The notes below the pieces were generated by a model, which did no database searches, was not told the origin of the DNA, and saw nothing but the letters and a program-made list of their open reading frames with translations. From NCBI RefSeq assembly GCF_905397395.1, contig NZ_CAJPVH010000038.1:1-56472 (forward strand): a stretch of 56,472 bases of DNA, read 5' to 3'. This document shows positions 23,569-32,451 of this stretch, piece by piece. Position 1 is the first letter of the stretch; each line of letters begins with the position of its first letter. Source of the DNA: Cupriavidus campinensis. GTDB lineage: Bacteria; Pseudomonadota; Gammaproteobacteria; Burkholderiales; Burkholderiaceae. A program made the position numbers and the translations under genes.

Positions 23569-24199
23569 TCAAGCAACCATTACCGGCAAGGGCGCGGCCA
23601 TCCGCTTCGAGAACCTCGACACCGACCAGATCATCCCCAAGCAGTTCCTGCGCGGGATCGACAAGGCCGGGCTGGCCCAGGGCGTGCTCTACGACCACCG
23701 CTTCGACGCCGCCGGCCAGCCGCGCCCCGATTTCGTGCTGAACCGGCCCGCCTACGCCGGCACCCGCATCCTGGTGGGCGGCGCCAACTTCGGCTGCGGC
23801 TCCAGCCGCGAGCACGCGGTGTGGGGGCTCCAGCAGTTCGGCGTGCAGGCGGTCATCGCGCCGAGCTTCGGGGAGATCTTCTACTCGAACGCCATGAACA
23901 ACCGCCTGCTGCTGGTGATGCTGCCCCGGGAGGTGATCGAGCAGTTGATGAACGACGTCGATGCCGACAGCGACAACGTCATCACTATCGACGTCGCGGC
24001 CATGCGGGTGCGCACCCCGGCCGGCGAATACCCGTTCGAGCTGTCCGCGCGGCACCGCCGCATGTTCCTGGAGGGGCTGGACATGATCGGCCTATCCCTG
24101 AAGCAGCGCGGCGAGATCGAGCAGTTTGCCGAGCGCTACTGGTCGGCATTCCCCTGGACCCGGGACGTAGCCCGGCGTACGCGCGACCGGGTGGCCTGA
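23561..24199 (+). CDS. LeuD-type hydro-lyase small subunit
   Basis: A 212-residue swivel-domain subunit that completes the active site of the large subunit. DTDQIIPKQFL near the N-terminus and GGANFGCGSSREHAVWGL in the middle are diagnostic, followed by APSFGEIFYSNAMNNRLL. The ATG at 23561 overlaps the large-subunit stop by 8 bases and has GGAGG at good spacing inside the upstream gene, so the two are translationally coupled and made in equal amounts. It ends the operon; the racemase-like gene converges on it with a 16-base gap. Confidence 0.88.
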   Translation: MSDQATITGKGAAIRFENLDTDQIIPKQFLRGIDKAGLAQGVLYDHRFDAAGQPRPDFVLNRPAYAGTRILVGGANFGCGSSREHAVWGLQQFGVQAVIAPSFGEIFYSNAMNNRLLLVMLPREVIEQLMNDVDADSDNVITIDVAAMRVRTPAGEYPFELSARHRRMFLEGLDMIGLSLKQRGEIEQFAERYWSAFPWTRDVARRTRDRVA

Positions 24200-24215
24200 G
24201 CGTCACCCGCCACCT

Positions 24216-25316
24216 TCACGCTGATTCGCGCCACGGGCTGCCGGTCTGGAGCCCGGCCCGGACCTCGTCGCCATGCGCGCCCGGCGCGGGAATGCGCCCG
24301 ACCGGCCGCACCGCGCCGTCGAAGCGCGGTGCCGGGGCGGTCTGCAGGAAGCCATCCGCCTCCACATAGACCCCGCGCGCCACGTTATGGGGATGCGCGG
24401 CGGCCTCCGCCGGGCTCAGTACCGGCGCAAAGCACACGTCCGTGCCTTCCAGCCGGCGGCACCAGCCTTCGCGGGTGTCGGTGGCGAAGACCTCGGCCAG
24501 ATGCTGGTGGAGTTCCGGCCACGCCTCGCGCTGCCATTGCCGGGCAAACCGGGCGTCGCCGGCCAGCCCCAGCGCCTGTACCAGCAAGGCGTAGAACTGC
24601 GGCTCGATGGCGCCCACGGTGATGAACTGGCCATCCGCGCAGCGATAGGTGGCGTAGAAGTGCGAGCTGTCGTGGAGGTTGCGCCCACGCTCGCCGTGGA
24701 TATAGCCCTTGGCCTTGGCCCCCAGCAGCAGTTGCAGCATGTGCGCCGAGCCATCGACGATGGCGGCATCGACCACCGTGCCGACGCCCGTGCCCCGCGC
24801 GCGCAGGATGCCGGACAGCAGGCCCACGGCGAGGTACAGGGCCCCGCCGCCCACGTCCCCGGTCACGGCGAAAGCGGTCGAGGGCGGCGCGTCGGGCGCC
24901 CCGTTGTAATAGAGCGCGCCGGACAGCGCGGTGTAGTTGTTGTCATGGCCGGCCACTTGCGCCATCGGCCCGGTCTGGCCCCAGCCGGTCATCCGGCCAT
25001 AGACCAGCCGGGGATTGCGCGCCATGCAGACCTCCGGCCCCAGCCCCAGCCGTTCCATCACGCCGGGCCGCATGCCTTCGATCAGCGCGTCGGCGTCCGC
25101 AATCAGGTCGAGCACGAAATCACGCCCCGCCGCCGTCTTCAGATCGGCCACGACCGAGCGCTTGCCCCGGTTGACCAGCTTGCGCGGCTGCCCCGGCGCG
25201 CCATCGCCCGGCCGCTCCACGGCAATCACATCGGCGCCGAGGTCGGCCAGATGCATCGCACAGAACGGCCCGGGGCCGAGCCCGCTGATCTCCACGATCC
25301 GCACGCCTTCCAGCAT
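24216..25316 (-). CDS. Alpha-methylacyl-CoA racemase-like protein (CaiB/BaiF family)
   Basis: A 366-residue class III CoA-transferase-fold protein whose active-site residues fit alpha-methylacyl-CoA racemase: His124 in AGHDNNYTALSG, Asp154 in TGDVGGGALY, and Glu238 in GAIEPQFY, close to His126/Asp156/Glu241 of the Mycobacterium enzyme. It would interconvert R and S forms of a 2-methyl-branched acyl-CoA so that a stereospecific dehydrogenase can act. The start is the ATG at 25316, which has AGGAG 5 bases upstream; an in-frame ATG at 25331 lacks a ribosome site. It is downstream of a second CaiB-type gene (18-base gap) in an operon divergent from iclR. Confidence 0.85.
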   Translation of the reverse strand: MLEGVRIVEISGLGPGPFCAMHLADLGADVIAVERPGDGAPGQPRKLVNRGKRSVVADLKTAAGRDFVLDLIADADALIEGMRPGVMERLGLGPEVCMARNPRLVYGRMTGWGQTGPMAQVAGHDNNYTALSGALYYNGAPDAPPSTAFAVTGDVGGGALYLAVGLLSGILRARGTGVGTVVDAAIVDGSAHMLQLLLGAKAKGYIHGERGRNLHDSSHFYATYRCADGQFITVGAIEPQFYALLVQALGLAGDARFARQWQREAWPELHQHLAEVFATDTREGWCRRLEGTDVCFAPVLSPAEAAAHPHNVARGVYVEADGFLQTAPAPRFDGAVRPVGRIPAPGAHGDEVRAGLQTGSPWRESA

Positions 25317-25334
25317 GGCTGCTCCTGACATCGA

Positions 25335-26579
25335 TCAAACCACGCCGGCCGACTTGAGCGCCGCGAGATCCGCAGCGGTGACCCCGATCGCGCCATAGAC
25401 TGCCGCGTTGTGCTCGCCCGTGGCCGGGCCGCTGCGCGGCGGCTGCGGCTGGTAGCCAGAGAAGCGCGGCACCACGCACGGCGCCGGAATCGTGCCGAGG
25501 TCGGCATCTTCAAGCCGGACGATGGCCTCGCGTGCCTTTAAATGCGGATCATCGATCACATCTAAGATGGTGAACACCTTGCTGAACGGCACCTCGTGCA
25601 CCTTCAGCGCGGCGGCGATGGCGTCATACGGCTGCGCGGCGAACCAGGCCACGATCAGGTCGTCCAGCGGGCCGATATTGCGGATGCGGTCCGGGTTGCG
25701 GCGATAGTCGGCGGACTCCGCCAGATCGGGCCGGTCCATGGCCTTGGCCAGCCGCCGGAAGGTGACGTCCGACGAGGCCACCAGCGAGACCCACTGGTTG
25801 TCCGCCGTGCGATACATGTTCGACGGCGCGGTGTAGGTCGCCCGGTTGCCGGAGCGCCCGCGCACCTGCCCGAGCTGCTCGTACTCCACCGCCAGCGGCT
25901 CCAGCAGGCGCAGCAGCGCCTCCGTGGCCGACAGGTCGATCTCGCGCCCCGGCCCCTCCGGCGCGCCGCGCGCCTCGGCAATCGCCGTGGCAATCGAGAA
26001 CGCGCCGAACAGCCCCGCCACCATGTCCCCGATCGGGTAGTTCATATGCATCGGCCCGCCGGCGGCCTCGCCGCACAGGTTGGTGAAGCCGCTCATCGCC
26101 TCGAAGATCCGCGCGAAGCCCGGGTTGGCGGCATACGGCCCGGTCTGGCCGAAGCCGGTCAGGCGCAGCACGGTCAGGCGCGGGTTGGCGCGATGCAGGG
26201 TGGCGATATCCAGACCCCATCGATCCAGCGTGCCGGTGCGGAAGTTCTCCACCAGCACATCGAACTCGGGCAGCAGGCGCAGGAACAGCGCCCGGCCCTC
26301 GGGCGTCCGCACATCGAGCGAAATGCCCTGCTTGCCGCGATTGGTGACCTTCCAGTACAGCGACAGGTCGTCCTTCACCGGCGCCAGGCCGCGCAGCGGG
26401 TCGCTGCCGTCCGGGAGTTCCAGCTTGACCACCTCCGCACCCATGTCGCCGCACAGCGTGGCGGAGAACGGCGCGGCCACCACGGTGGCCATGTCGAGGA
26501 TGCGCACGCCGCGCAGCGGGCCGCCTTGGGGCGAGTCGGAGGGGGTCCGCTGTGCGGAATTGCGTTCGGAGGGGTGCAT
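25335..26579 (-). CDS. Class III (CaiB/BaiF) CoA-transferase
   Basis: A 414-residue protein of the formyl-CoA-transferase family. The N-terminal GVRILDMATVVAAPFSATLCGDMGAEVVKLE is typical, as are NRGKQGISLDV and the catalytic Asp185 in NYPIGDMVAGLFGAF, which would form the glutamyl/aspartyl-CoA anhydride intermediate. It lacks the racemase His/Glu pair, so it is the likely CoA-activating step for a free carboxylic or dicarboxylic acid. It is first in the operon with the racemase-like gene. The ATG at 26579 is preferred over an in-frame GTG at 26609; neither has a strong Shine-Dalgarno. The divergent iclR gene and a palindrome between them suggest IclR control. Confidence 0.86.
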   Translation of the reverse strand: MHPSERNSAQRTPSDSPQGGPLRGVRILDMATVVAAPFSATLCGDMGAEVVKLELPDGSDPLRGLAPVKDDLSLYWKVTNRGKQGISLDVRTPEGRALFLRLLPEFDVLVENFRTGTLDRWGLDIATLHRANPRLTVLRLTGFGQTGPYAANPGFARIFEAMSGFTNLCGEAAGGPMHMNYPIGDMVAGLFGAFSIATAIAEARGAPEGPGREIDLSATEALLRLLEPLAVEYEQLGQVRGRSGNRATYTAPSNMYRTADNQWVSLVASSDVTFRRLAKAMDRPDLAESADYRRNPDRIRNIGPLDDLIVAWFAAQPYDAIAAALKVHEVPFSKVFTILDVIDDPHLKAREAIVRLEDADLGTIPAPCVVPRFSGYQPQPPRSGPATGEHNAAVYGAIGVTAADLAALKSAGVV

Positions 26580-26651
26580 GTCGTCGCCAGGAAGAAAGGG
26601 AAAAAGCACGGTGAGACGAGGGTGGGCTCGGCGGACCCGCCTTGCAAGCAG

Positions 26652-26670
26652 GGTTTCGCACAGCGAAACC
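26652..26670. promoter_or_regulatory. Candidate IclR operator
   Basis: GGTTTCGC-ACA-GCGAAACC is a perfect 8-bp inverted repeat with a 3-base spacer. It lies midway in the 132-base gap between the divergent CoA-transferase and iclR genes. Size and position fit an IclR-family binding site controlling both directions. Confidence 0.65.
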
Positions 26671-26711
26671 GTTCCGGTTCATCATTGACTCCCCGACCTG
26701 CGGAAACCAAG

Positions 26712-27542
26712 ATGAATCCACCCCAGCGCACCCCCGCCATGGACCCAAACACGATTTCCGGCCTGGCCAGCGCCGACGAGCTGGCCCACGACAGACAGTT
26801 CGCCACCAACCTGGCGCGCGGCGTGGAAGTACTGCGGGCCTTCACGCCGGCCCGGCCAATCCTGGGCAACCAGGACCTCGTAGTCAGCACCGGGCTGCCG
26901 AAGGCCACGGTGTCGCGGCTGACCTACACCTTGTGCCTGCTGGGCTTCCTGAGCCGGGTGCCCGGCACGCAGAAATACCGGCTCGGTTCGGGCGTGCTGG
27001 CGCTGGCGTACCCGATGCTCGCCGCGCTGCCGATCCGCCAGGTGGCCCGCCCCTACATGGAGGCCATCGCGCGGGAAACCGGCTGCACGGTGAACCTCGG
27101 CATGCGGGACCGGCTGACCGTGGTGTACGTGGATAGCTGCCGGCTGGACCCGACCAACGTGTACCAGCCGGACATCGGCAGCACCCGGCCCGTGCTGTCC
27201 ACGTCGATTGGCCGCGCGCTGCTGCTCGGGTGCAGCGCGGAGGAGCGCACGGCGGTGCTGAACCGGCTGCGCGTGGAAGACCCGGAGCGGTTTCGCGTGG
27301 AGAAACCGATGTGGACGGCGGAGCAGCAGCACTTTCCCGCACGCGGCTACTGCCTGAGCCCGGGCGAGTGGCGCTCCGAGATCCACGCGATTGCCGCGCC
27401 GATCCGCATGCAGAAACAGGAGCCGTTTGCCTTGAACTGTTCGATCTCGGCCTTGCGTGACAAGGACGGTTATCTGGAACGGGAAGTCGCCCCGAAGCTG
27501 CTGGAAGCCGTGCGACAAATCGAATTCGGCCTGATGCGATAG
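26712..27542 (+). CDS. IclR family transcriptional regulator
   Basis: A 276-residue regulator with an N-terminal winged helix (about 30-90; NLARGVEVLRAF, then TGLPKATVSRLTYTLCLLGFL as the recognition helix) and a C-terminal IclR effector domain (about 105-270) with NLGMRDRLTVVYVDSC and ARGYCLSPGEW. The effector is probably a carboxylic acid or CoA ester of the local pathway. The gene is divergent from the CoA-transferase/racemase operon and in line with the third Bug gene and the second acyl-CoA dehydrogenase. The ATG at 26712 is the first in frame after the putative operator; ATG at 26739 is an alternative. Confidence 0.9.
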   Translation: MNPPQRTPAMDPNTISGLASADELAHDRQFATNLARGVEVLRAFTPARPILGNQDLVVSTGLPKATVSRLTYTLCLLGFLSRVPGTQKYRLGSGVLALAYPMLAALPIRQVARPYMEAIARETGCTVNLGMRDRLTVVYVDSCRLDPTNVYQPDIGSTRPVLSTSIGRALLLGCSAEERTAVLNRLRVEDPERFRVEKPMWTAEQQHFPARGYCLSPGEWRSEIHAIAAPIRMQKQEPFALNCSISALRDKDGYLEREVAPKLLEAVRQIEFGLMR

Positions 27543-27636
27543 CCAGCCGGCCATCGCGCCCAGGCCACCCGGACGGCCCGCAGAGGCCGCCGGACCCATC
27601 GACGACCATCGTCCTATACGCTATACGGAGACAACC

Positions 27637-28677
27637 ATGTCTGGCATGAAGATTCTGGCCCGCTCGCGTCGCGGGTGGCTCACTTGCGCGCTGCTGATGG
27701 CAGCCTCATCGGCCCTCTGGTCAGCGGCCGCTCAGGCTGCGGATAAGGCAGCGGATAAGGCCAACGAGAGCGCGGCGCGCTTCCCGGACCATCCGATCCG
27801 GATCATCGTGCCCTTCTCCGCCGGCGGCGTGGTGGATTCCGTGACGCGGGTGGTAGCGGAGCGGATGTCGAAGACGCTGGGCCAGCCGGTCATCGTCGAG
27901 AACAAGGCCGGCGCGGGCGGCGCCATCGGCACGGACGGCGTGGCCCGCTCGGCGCCGGACGGCTACACGCTGCTCGCCGTCAGCCCCAGCCACGCGGTGG
28001 GGCCGCTGCTCAACGCCAGCATCACCTGGAACGCCGAGCGCGATTTCCGCGCCATCGGCGGCTTCGGCATGATTCCCAACGTGATCGCCGTGCCGGCCAA
28101 CTCCAGCGCGCAGACGCTCAAGGCGCTGCTCGACGAGGCCCGCGCCCATCCCGACAAGCTCACCTATGCCAGCGCCGGCGTCGGCACCTCCAACCACCTG
28201 GCGGGCGCGCTGCTGGCGCAGAGCGCCGGGGTGCAGATCACCCACGTGCCATACAAGGGCCAGCCGGAGGCGCTGACGGACCTGCTCGGCGGGCGGGTGT
28301 CGATGATGCCGCTCACGGTGGCCATCGCCCAGTCGCACGTGAAGTCCGGCAAGCTGCGCGCGCTGGCCGTGACCTCCGCCAAGCGCTACCCCGGCATGCC
28401 GGACGTGCCCACGGTGGCCGAGGCCGCCGGCCTGCCCGGCTACGAGGCCGGCGCGTGGTTCGGGCTGGTGGCGCCGCGCAAGACGCCGGACGCCGTGGTG
28501 CGCAAGCTGGCCGACGCGGTGGCCCAGGCCGTGGCCGCGCCGGATGTCGCCAGCCGGCTCCAGGACCTTGGCATGGACGTGACCCCGCAGAGCGCGCCCG
28601 CCTTCGACAAATACGTCGATGCCGAATCGCGCAAGTGGGCCCGCGTGCTCAAGGCGTCCGGCATCACCGCCCAATAA
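27637..28677 (+). CDS. Bug family periplasmic solute-binding protein, copy 3
   Basis: A 346-residue Bug protein. The signal peptide ends near AQAA-DKAAD (about residue 35), and the first mature residues contain a small AADK repeat encoded by a 12-bp tandem repeat (about 27737-27760). Then come PIRIIVPFSAGGVVDSVTR, ENKAGAGGAIGTDGVARSAPDGYTL and THVPYKGQPEALTDLLGG. GGAG lies about 7 bases before the ATG. It is followed after 24 bases by an acyl-CoA dehydrogenase gene and so repeats the Bug-dehydrogenase pairing seen at 18261-20438. Confidence 0.92.
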   Translation: MSGMKILARSRRGWLTCALLMAASSALWSAAAQAADKAADKANESAARFPDHPIRIIVPFSAGGVVDSVTRVVAERMSKTLGQPVIVENKAGAGGAIGTDGVARSAPDGYTLLAVSPSHAVGPLLNASITWNAERDFRAIGGFGMIPNVIAVPANSSAQTLKALLDEARAHPDKLTYASAGVGTSNHLAGALLAQSAGVQITHVPYKGQPEALTDLLGGRVSMMPLTVAIAQSHVKSGKLRALAVTSAKRYPGMPDVPTVAEAAGLPGYEAGAWFGLVAPRKTPDAVVRKLADAVAQAVAAPDVASRLQDLGMDVTPQSAPAFDKYVDAESRKWARVLKASGITAQ

Positions 28678-28701
28678 TTCTTTCCTGAGAGGCGACCTCC
28701 C

Positions 28702-29871
28702 ATGATTAGCAATCCCTCCGCCCTGAACACGCTGCTGGCCGACATCCGCCGCTTTGTGCTGGAAACCTGCATCCCGCTGGAAGCCGAGATCGATCGCACC
28801 GATGTCATTCCCGAGCCCGTGGTGGCGCAGATGCGCGCGCTGGGCCTGTTCGGCCACAGCATTCCGCGCGAGTACGGCGGCGCCGGGCTGACCGCCGAGG
28901 AGTTGACGCTGGTCAATATCGAGGTGTCGCAAGCAGCCACGGTGTTCCGCGCCCGCTTTGGCGGCAATACCGGCATCGCCTCCGAATCGCTGGTGGCAGA
29001 CGGCACCGAGGCCCAGCGCACGCGCTACCTGCCCCGGCTGGCCTCCGGCGAGATCACCGGCTGCTTCGCGCTGACCGAGCCCGAGGCCGGCTCGGACGCC
29101 ACCTCGCTGCGCACCGTGGCCGTGCGCGATGGCGACCACTACGTGCTCAACGGCAGCAAGTGCTTTATCACCAACGCCCCGCTGGCGGACCTGTTCACGG
29201 TCTTCGCCCGCACGGACCCCGACACGCCGGGCGCGCACGGCATCAGCGCCTTTTTGATCGAGCGCGGCACGCCGGGCCTGAGCACCGGGCCAGCGGAGCG
29301 CAAGATGGGCCAGCACGGCTCCCCGGTGGGCGATGTGTACCTGAAAGATTGCCGCGTGCCGGCCTCGGCCATCGTCGGCGAGGTGCCGGGCCGGGGCTTC
29401 AAGACCGCCATGAAGGCGCTCAACAAGCAGCGCATCAACCTGGCCGGGCTGTGCATCGGCCCGGCCATCCGGCTGGTGGACGAGATGGTGCGCTACGCCG
29501 CCACGCGCGAGCAGTTCGGCCGCCCCATCGCCGACTACCAGCTGGTGCAGCAGATGATTGCCGACAGCAACACCGAGGTGCACGCGGCGCGCGCGCTGGT
29601 GCTGGAGACGGCCCGCAAGCGCGACAGCGGCGGCGACGTGACCATGGAGGCGTCCATGTGCAAGATGTTCGCCTCCGAGATGTGCGGCCGCGTGGCGGAC
29701 CGCGCGGTGCAGGTCTTCGGCGGCAGCGGCTATATGGCGCGCACCGTGGCGGAACGCTTCTACCGCGATGTGCGCGTGTTCCGCCTCTACGAAGGCACCA
29801 CCCAGATCCACCAGCTCAATATCGCCCGGCGCACCATGGAAGCGCGCGGCCGGGCGCTGGAGCTGGGCTGA
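28702..29871 (+). CDS. Acyl-CoA dehydrogenase
   Basis: A 389-residue FAD enzyme with all family landmarks: CFALTEPEAGSDATSL (121-136), CFITNAP (154-160), EQFGRPIADYQLVQ (270-283), FGGSGYM (339-345) and the catalytic Glu364 in LYEGTTQIHQ. It would introduce an alpha,beta double bond in an acyl-CoA and reduce ETF. Unlike the dehydrogenase at 18261-19433 it keeps the usual C-terminal base. AGAGG precedes the ATG. It is cotranscribed with the Bug gene and possibly iclR upstream. The exact acyl group is unknown; a methyl-branched or dicarboxyl-CoA is suggested by the racemase and transferase nearby. Confidence 0.92.
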   Translation: MISNPSALNTLLADIRRFVLETCIPLEAEIDRTDVIPEPVVAQMRALGLFGHSIPREYGGAGLTAEELTLVNIEVSQAATVFRARFGGNTGIASESLVADGTEAQRTRYLPRLASGEITGCFALTEPEAGSDATSLRTVAVRDGDHYVLNGSKCFITNAPLADLFTVFARTDPDTPGAHGISAFLIERGTPGLSTGPAERKMGQHGSPVGDVYLKDCRVPASAIVGEVPGRGFKTAMKALNKQRINLAGLCIGPAIRLVDEMVRYAATREQFGRPIADYQLVQQMIADSNTEVHAARALVLETARKRDSGGDVTMEASMCKMFASEMCGRVADRAVQVFGGSGYMARTVAERFYRDVRVFRLYEGTTQIHQLNIARRTMEARGRALELG

Positions 29872-29880
29872 GCCCGGACC

Positions 29881-30888
29881 TTACTGCAGGGTCACGCCGG
29901 CCTGCTTCACCAGCTTGCCGGTGCGGGGAATTTCCGCATCGACCATCGCCGCGAAGTCGCTGACGCTGCCGCCGCGCGGCTCGGCGCCGGTGGCGGCCAG
30001 CTTCTCGCGGAAGTCCGGCGTGTTCAGCAGCTTGTTGATCGACACGTTGAGGCGGGTCACCACGTCCGCCGGCGTGCCCTTGGGCGCGACGATGCCGTAC
30101 CACGGCGCGATGTCGAAGCCGGCGTAGCCCTGCTCGGCGATGGTCGGGATCTCCGGCGCCTGCGGGGACCGTTTCGCGGTGGACATGCCCAGCGCGCGCA
30201 GCTTGCCGGACTTCACAAACGGCAGGCCGGTCATGATGGTGTCGAAGTACATCGACACCTGGCCCGAGAGCAGCGCGGGAATCGCCTCGCCGGCGCCCTT
30301 GTAGGGCACGTGGACGATGTCGATGCCGGCCACGGCCTTGAGCATCTCCCCGGCGATATGCGAGGTAGTGCCCGAGCCGAACGAGGCATAGGTCAGCTTG
30401 CCGGGGTTCGCCTTGGCGTAGGCGACCATCTCCGGCAGCGTCTTGAACGGCAGCGACGGGTTCGACAGCAGGATATTCGGCGTGATGGCCACCACCGCCA
30501 CCTTCTCGAAGGCATCCGGGTCGTAGCTGAGCTTCTTATATAGGAAGCGGTTGGTCACCATCGACGCCGGGCCGGACATCAGCAGCGTGTAGCCGTCGCC
30601 GGGCGCGCGGGCGGCGGCCTCGCTGCCGATCATCGCGGCGGCGCCGGGCCGGTTCTCCACCACGAAACTCTGCCCGTACTCCTTGCCCAGCCCCACGCCA
30701 AGCTGGCGCGTGATGAGGTCCGTGGCGGAACCCGCCTGGAACGGCACGACGATGCGCACCGGCTGGGTCGGCCAGTCGCGCGTGGCCTGCGCCATGGCCG
30801 CCGTGGAGGACATGGCCGACACGGCCAGCGCGGCCAGCACGGAAGCCGTCATGAGTGCCCGGAAATTCGTCGATCTACTAAAACGCAT
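29881..30888 (-). CDS. Bug family periplasmic solute-binding protein, copy 4
   Basis: A 335-residue Bug protein. It starts at the ATG at 30888 (MRFSRSTNFRAL), giving a signal peptide ending near AMA-QATRD; the longer open frame upstream is not protein-like. Blocks include QPVRIVVPFQAGSATDLITR, ENRPGAAAMIGSEAAARAPGDGYTL and HVPYKGAGEAIPALLSGQVSM. It converges on the acyl-CoA dehydrogenase gene with a 9-base gap and appears to be a single-gene unit. Its ligand cannot be named. Confidence 0.9.
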   Translation of the reverse strand: MRFSRSTNFRALMTASVLAALAVSAMSSTAAMAQATRDWPTQPVRIVVPFQAGSATDLITRQLGVGLGKEYGQSFVVENRPGAAAMIGSEAAARAPGDGYTLLMSGPASMVTNRFLYKKLSYDPDAFEKVAVVAITPNILLSNPSLPFKTLPEMVAYAKANPGKLTYASFGSGTTSHIAGEMLKAVAGIDIVHVPYKGAGEAIPALLSGQVSMYFDTIMTGLPFVKSGKLRALGMSTAKRSPQAPEIPTIAEQGYAGFDIAPWYGIVAPKGTPADVVTRLNVSINKLLNTPDFREKLAATGAEPRGGSVSDFAAMVDAEIPRTGKLVKQAGVTLQ

Positions 30889-31047
30889 GGTTGGTCTCTC
30901 GTGGATTCTGCGCAGGTTCGCGCTGGCTCTTATCCGCAACATGCGTGCCACACCGAATGGGCACGTGTCAGGTAGGTGTTGAGGTGAGTGTTTCCCGCCC
31001 CCTTCCTCGTGCGGAAGTTGGCCGGGGCGATGCACCGGCTTGGCGCG

Positions 31048-31068
31048 GGGGCACGCTGGGCGTGCCCC
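31048..31068 (-). terminator. GC-rich hairpin after the transaminase gene
   Basis: GGGGCACGC and GCGTGCCCC form a perfect 9-bp stem with a 3-base loop, 15 bases beyond the transaminase stop in its direction of transcription. No T run follows, so termination here is uncertain. Confidence 0.45.
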
Positions 31069-31083
31069 GCCATGGCGTCTGAC

Positions 31084-32349
31084 TTACTCGACCATGGCCT
31101 GCGCCAGCACGCCCAGCGCGGCGTCGAACTGCGCCTGCGGAATCGTCAGCGGGTAGAGGAAGCGGATCACATTGCCGTAGGTGCCGCACGTCAGCAGCAG
31201 CAGGCCGGCGTCCAGCGCACGGCGTTGCACGCGCTGCGCGTGCTCGGCACTGGGCGCCCCCGTGGCGGGGTCGCGGAACTCGGCAGCGATCATCGAGCCC
31301 AGCCCGCGCACCTCGGCCAGCGCCGGGCAGCTCGCGCGCAGCGCGGTCAGGTGCTCGCTAAGCTGCCGGCCCAGTGCGTTGGCACGCTCGCACAGCTGTT
31401 CCTCGGCAATGGTGTCGATCACCGCGTGCGCAGCGGCCACGGCCAGCGGGTTGCCCGCGTAGGTGCCGCCGAGCCCGCCCGGCAGCGGGGCATCCATGAT
31501 GGCCGCGCGGCCACACACCGCCGACAGCGGCATGCCGCCGGCGAGGCTCTTGGCCATCGTCACGAGATCGGGCCGCACGTCGTAGTGCTCCATCGCGAAC
31601 AGCTTGCCGGTGCGGCCGAAGCCGGTCTGCACCTCGTCGGCAATCATCACGATGCCGTGGCGGTCGCACACGGCGCGCAGGCCGCGCATGAAGTCGGCCG
31701 GGGCCGGCTGGAAGCCGCCCTCGCCCTGCACCGGCTCCACGATGATGGCGGCCACGCGGTTGGGATCGATGTCGGTCTTGAACAGCCCCTCCAGCGCCTG
31801 CAGCGCCTGCGCCGTGCTGACGCCGTGCAGGGCGTTGGGGAACGGCGCGTGGAAGATGTCCGACGGGAACGGGCCGAAGCCGACCTTGTACGGCGCCACC
31901 TTGCCGGTCAGCGCCATGCCCAGCAGCGTGCGGCCGTGGAAGGCGCCCGAAAAGGCGATCACGCCCGGGCGGCCGGTGTGGGCGCGCGCGATCTTGACCG
32001 CGTTCTCCACGGCTTCCGCGCCCGTGGTGAACAGCGCGGTCTTGTTCGGCCCGGGCACCGGCGCCAGCTCGTTGATGCGCTGGGCCAGCGTGACGTAGCT
32101 CGGGTACGGCACCACCTGGTAGGCGGTGTGGGTGAAGCGGTCGAGCTGGGCGACGATGGCCTGCATCACACGCGGATGCCGATGCCCGGTGTTCAGCACG
32201 GCGATGCCGGCGGCGAAGTCGGTGTACTGGCGGCCCTCCACGTCCCACAGGGTGGCGTTCTCGGCCCGGTCGGCATAGAAATCGCACATCACGCCAACGC
32301 CTCGCGGCGTGGCCTGGGCACGGGATTGGTTCAGTTCGCTGTTTTTCAT
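31084..32349 (-). CDS. gabT: Class III aminotransferase, 4-aminobutyrate transaminase type
   Basis: A 421-residue PLP enzyme that would move the amino group of GABA (or a similar omega-amino acid) to 2-oxoglutarate. Landmarks are TTGAEAVENAVKIAR (108-122), FHGRTLLGMALTGK (137-150), the PLP-binding Asp238 in IADEVQTGFGRTGKLFA, and the Schiff-base Lys267 in TMAKSLAGGMPL. The N-terminus MKNSELNQSRAQATPRGVG is typical of GabT. No succinate-semialdehyde dehydrogenase gene is next to it. The divergent MocR-type gene at 32452 is the probable regulator. The ATG at 32349 has a weak ribosome site. Confidence 0.9.
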   Translation of the reverse strand: MKNSELNQSRAQATPRGVGVMCDFYADRAENATLWDVEGRQYTDFAAGIAVLNTGHRHPRVMQAIVAQLDRFTHTAYQVVPYPSYVTLAQRINELAPVPGPNKTALFTTGAEAVENAVKIARAHTGRPGVIAFSGAFHGRTLLGMALTGKVAPYKVGFGPFPSDIFHAPFPNALHGVSTAQALQALEGLFKTDIDPNRVAAIIVEPVQGEGGFQPAPADFMRGLRAVCDRHGIVMIADEVQTGFGRTGKLFAMEHYDVRPDLVTMAKSLAGGMPLSAVCGRAAIMDAPLPGGLGGTYAGNPLAVAAAHAVIDTIAEEQLCERANALGRQLSEHLTALRASCPALAEVRGLGSMIAAEFRDPATGAPSAEHAQRVQRRALDAGLLLLTCGTYGNVIRFLYPLTIPQAQFDAALGVLAQAMVE

Positions 32350-32451
32350 GGGTCCGAGGTCTTGGGGCAGGGAGTGACAGGTGTGACGTGCATTCCAATC
32401 TCCTTTGGCCCTACAATCCAGCGCCACTTTGACAAATTCGATGGTGCCAAT

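Noticed and set aside
22150..24199. Housekeeping leuCD of leucine biosynthesis
   Set aside because: No leuB or leuA nearby; the genes follow a Bug protein and sit among CoA-pathway genes, and several sequence blocks differ from standard LeuC. A catabolic hydro-lyase is more likely.
20480..24199. Complete tripartite tricarboxylate transporter
   Set aside because: Only TctC-like binding proteins are present; no small TctB or 12-helix TctA membrane gene is found anywhere in the window.
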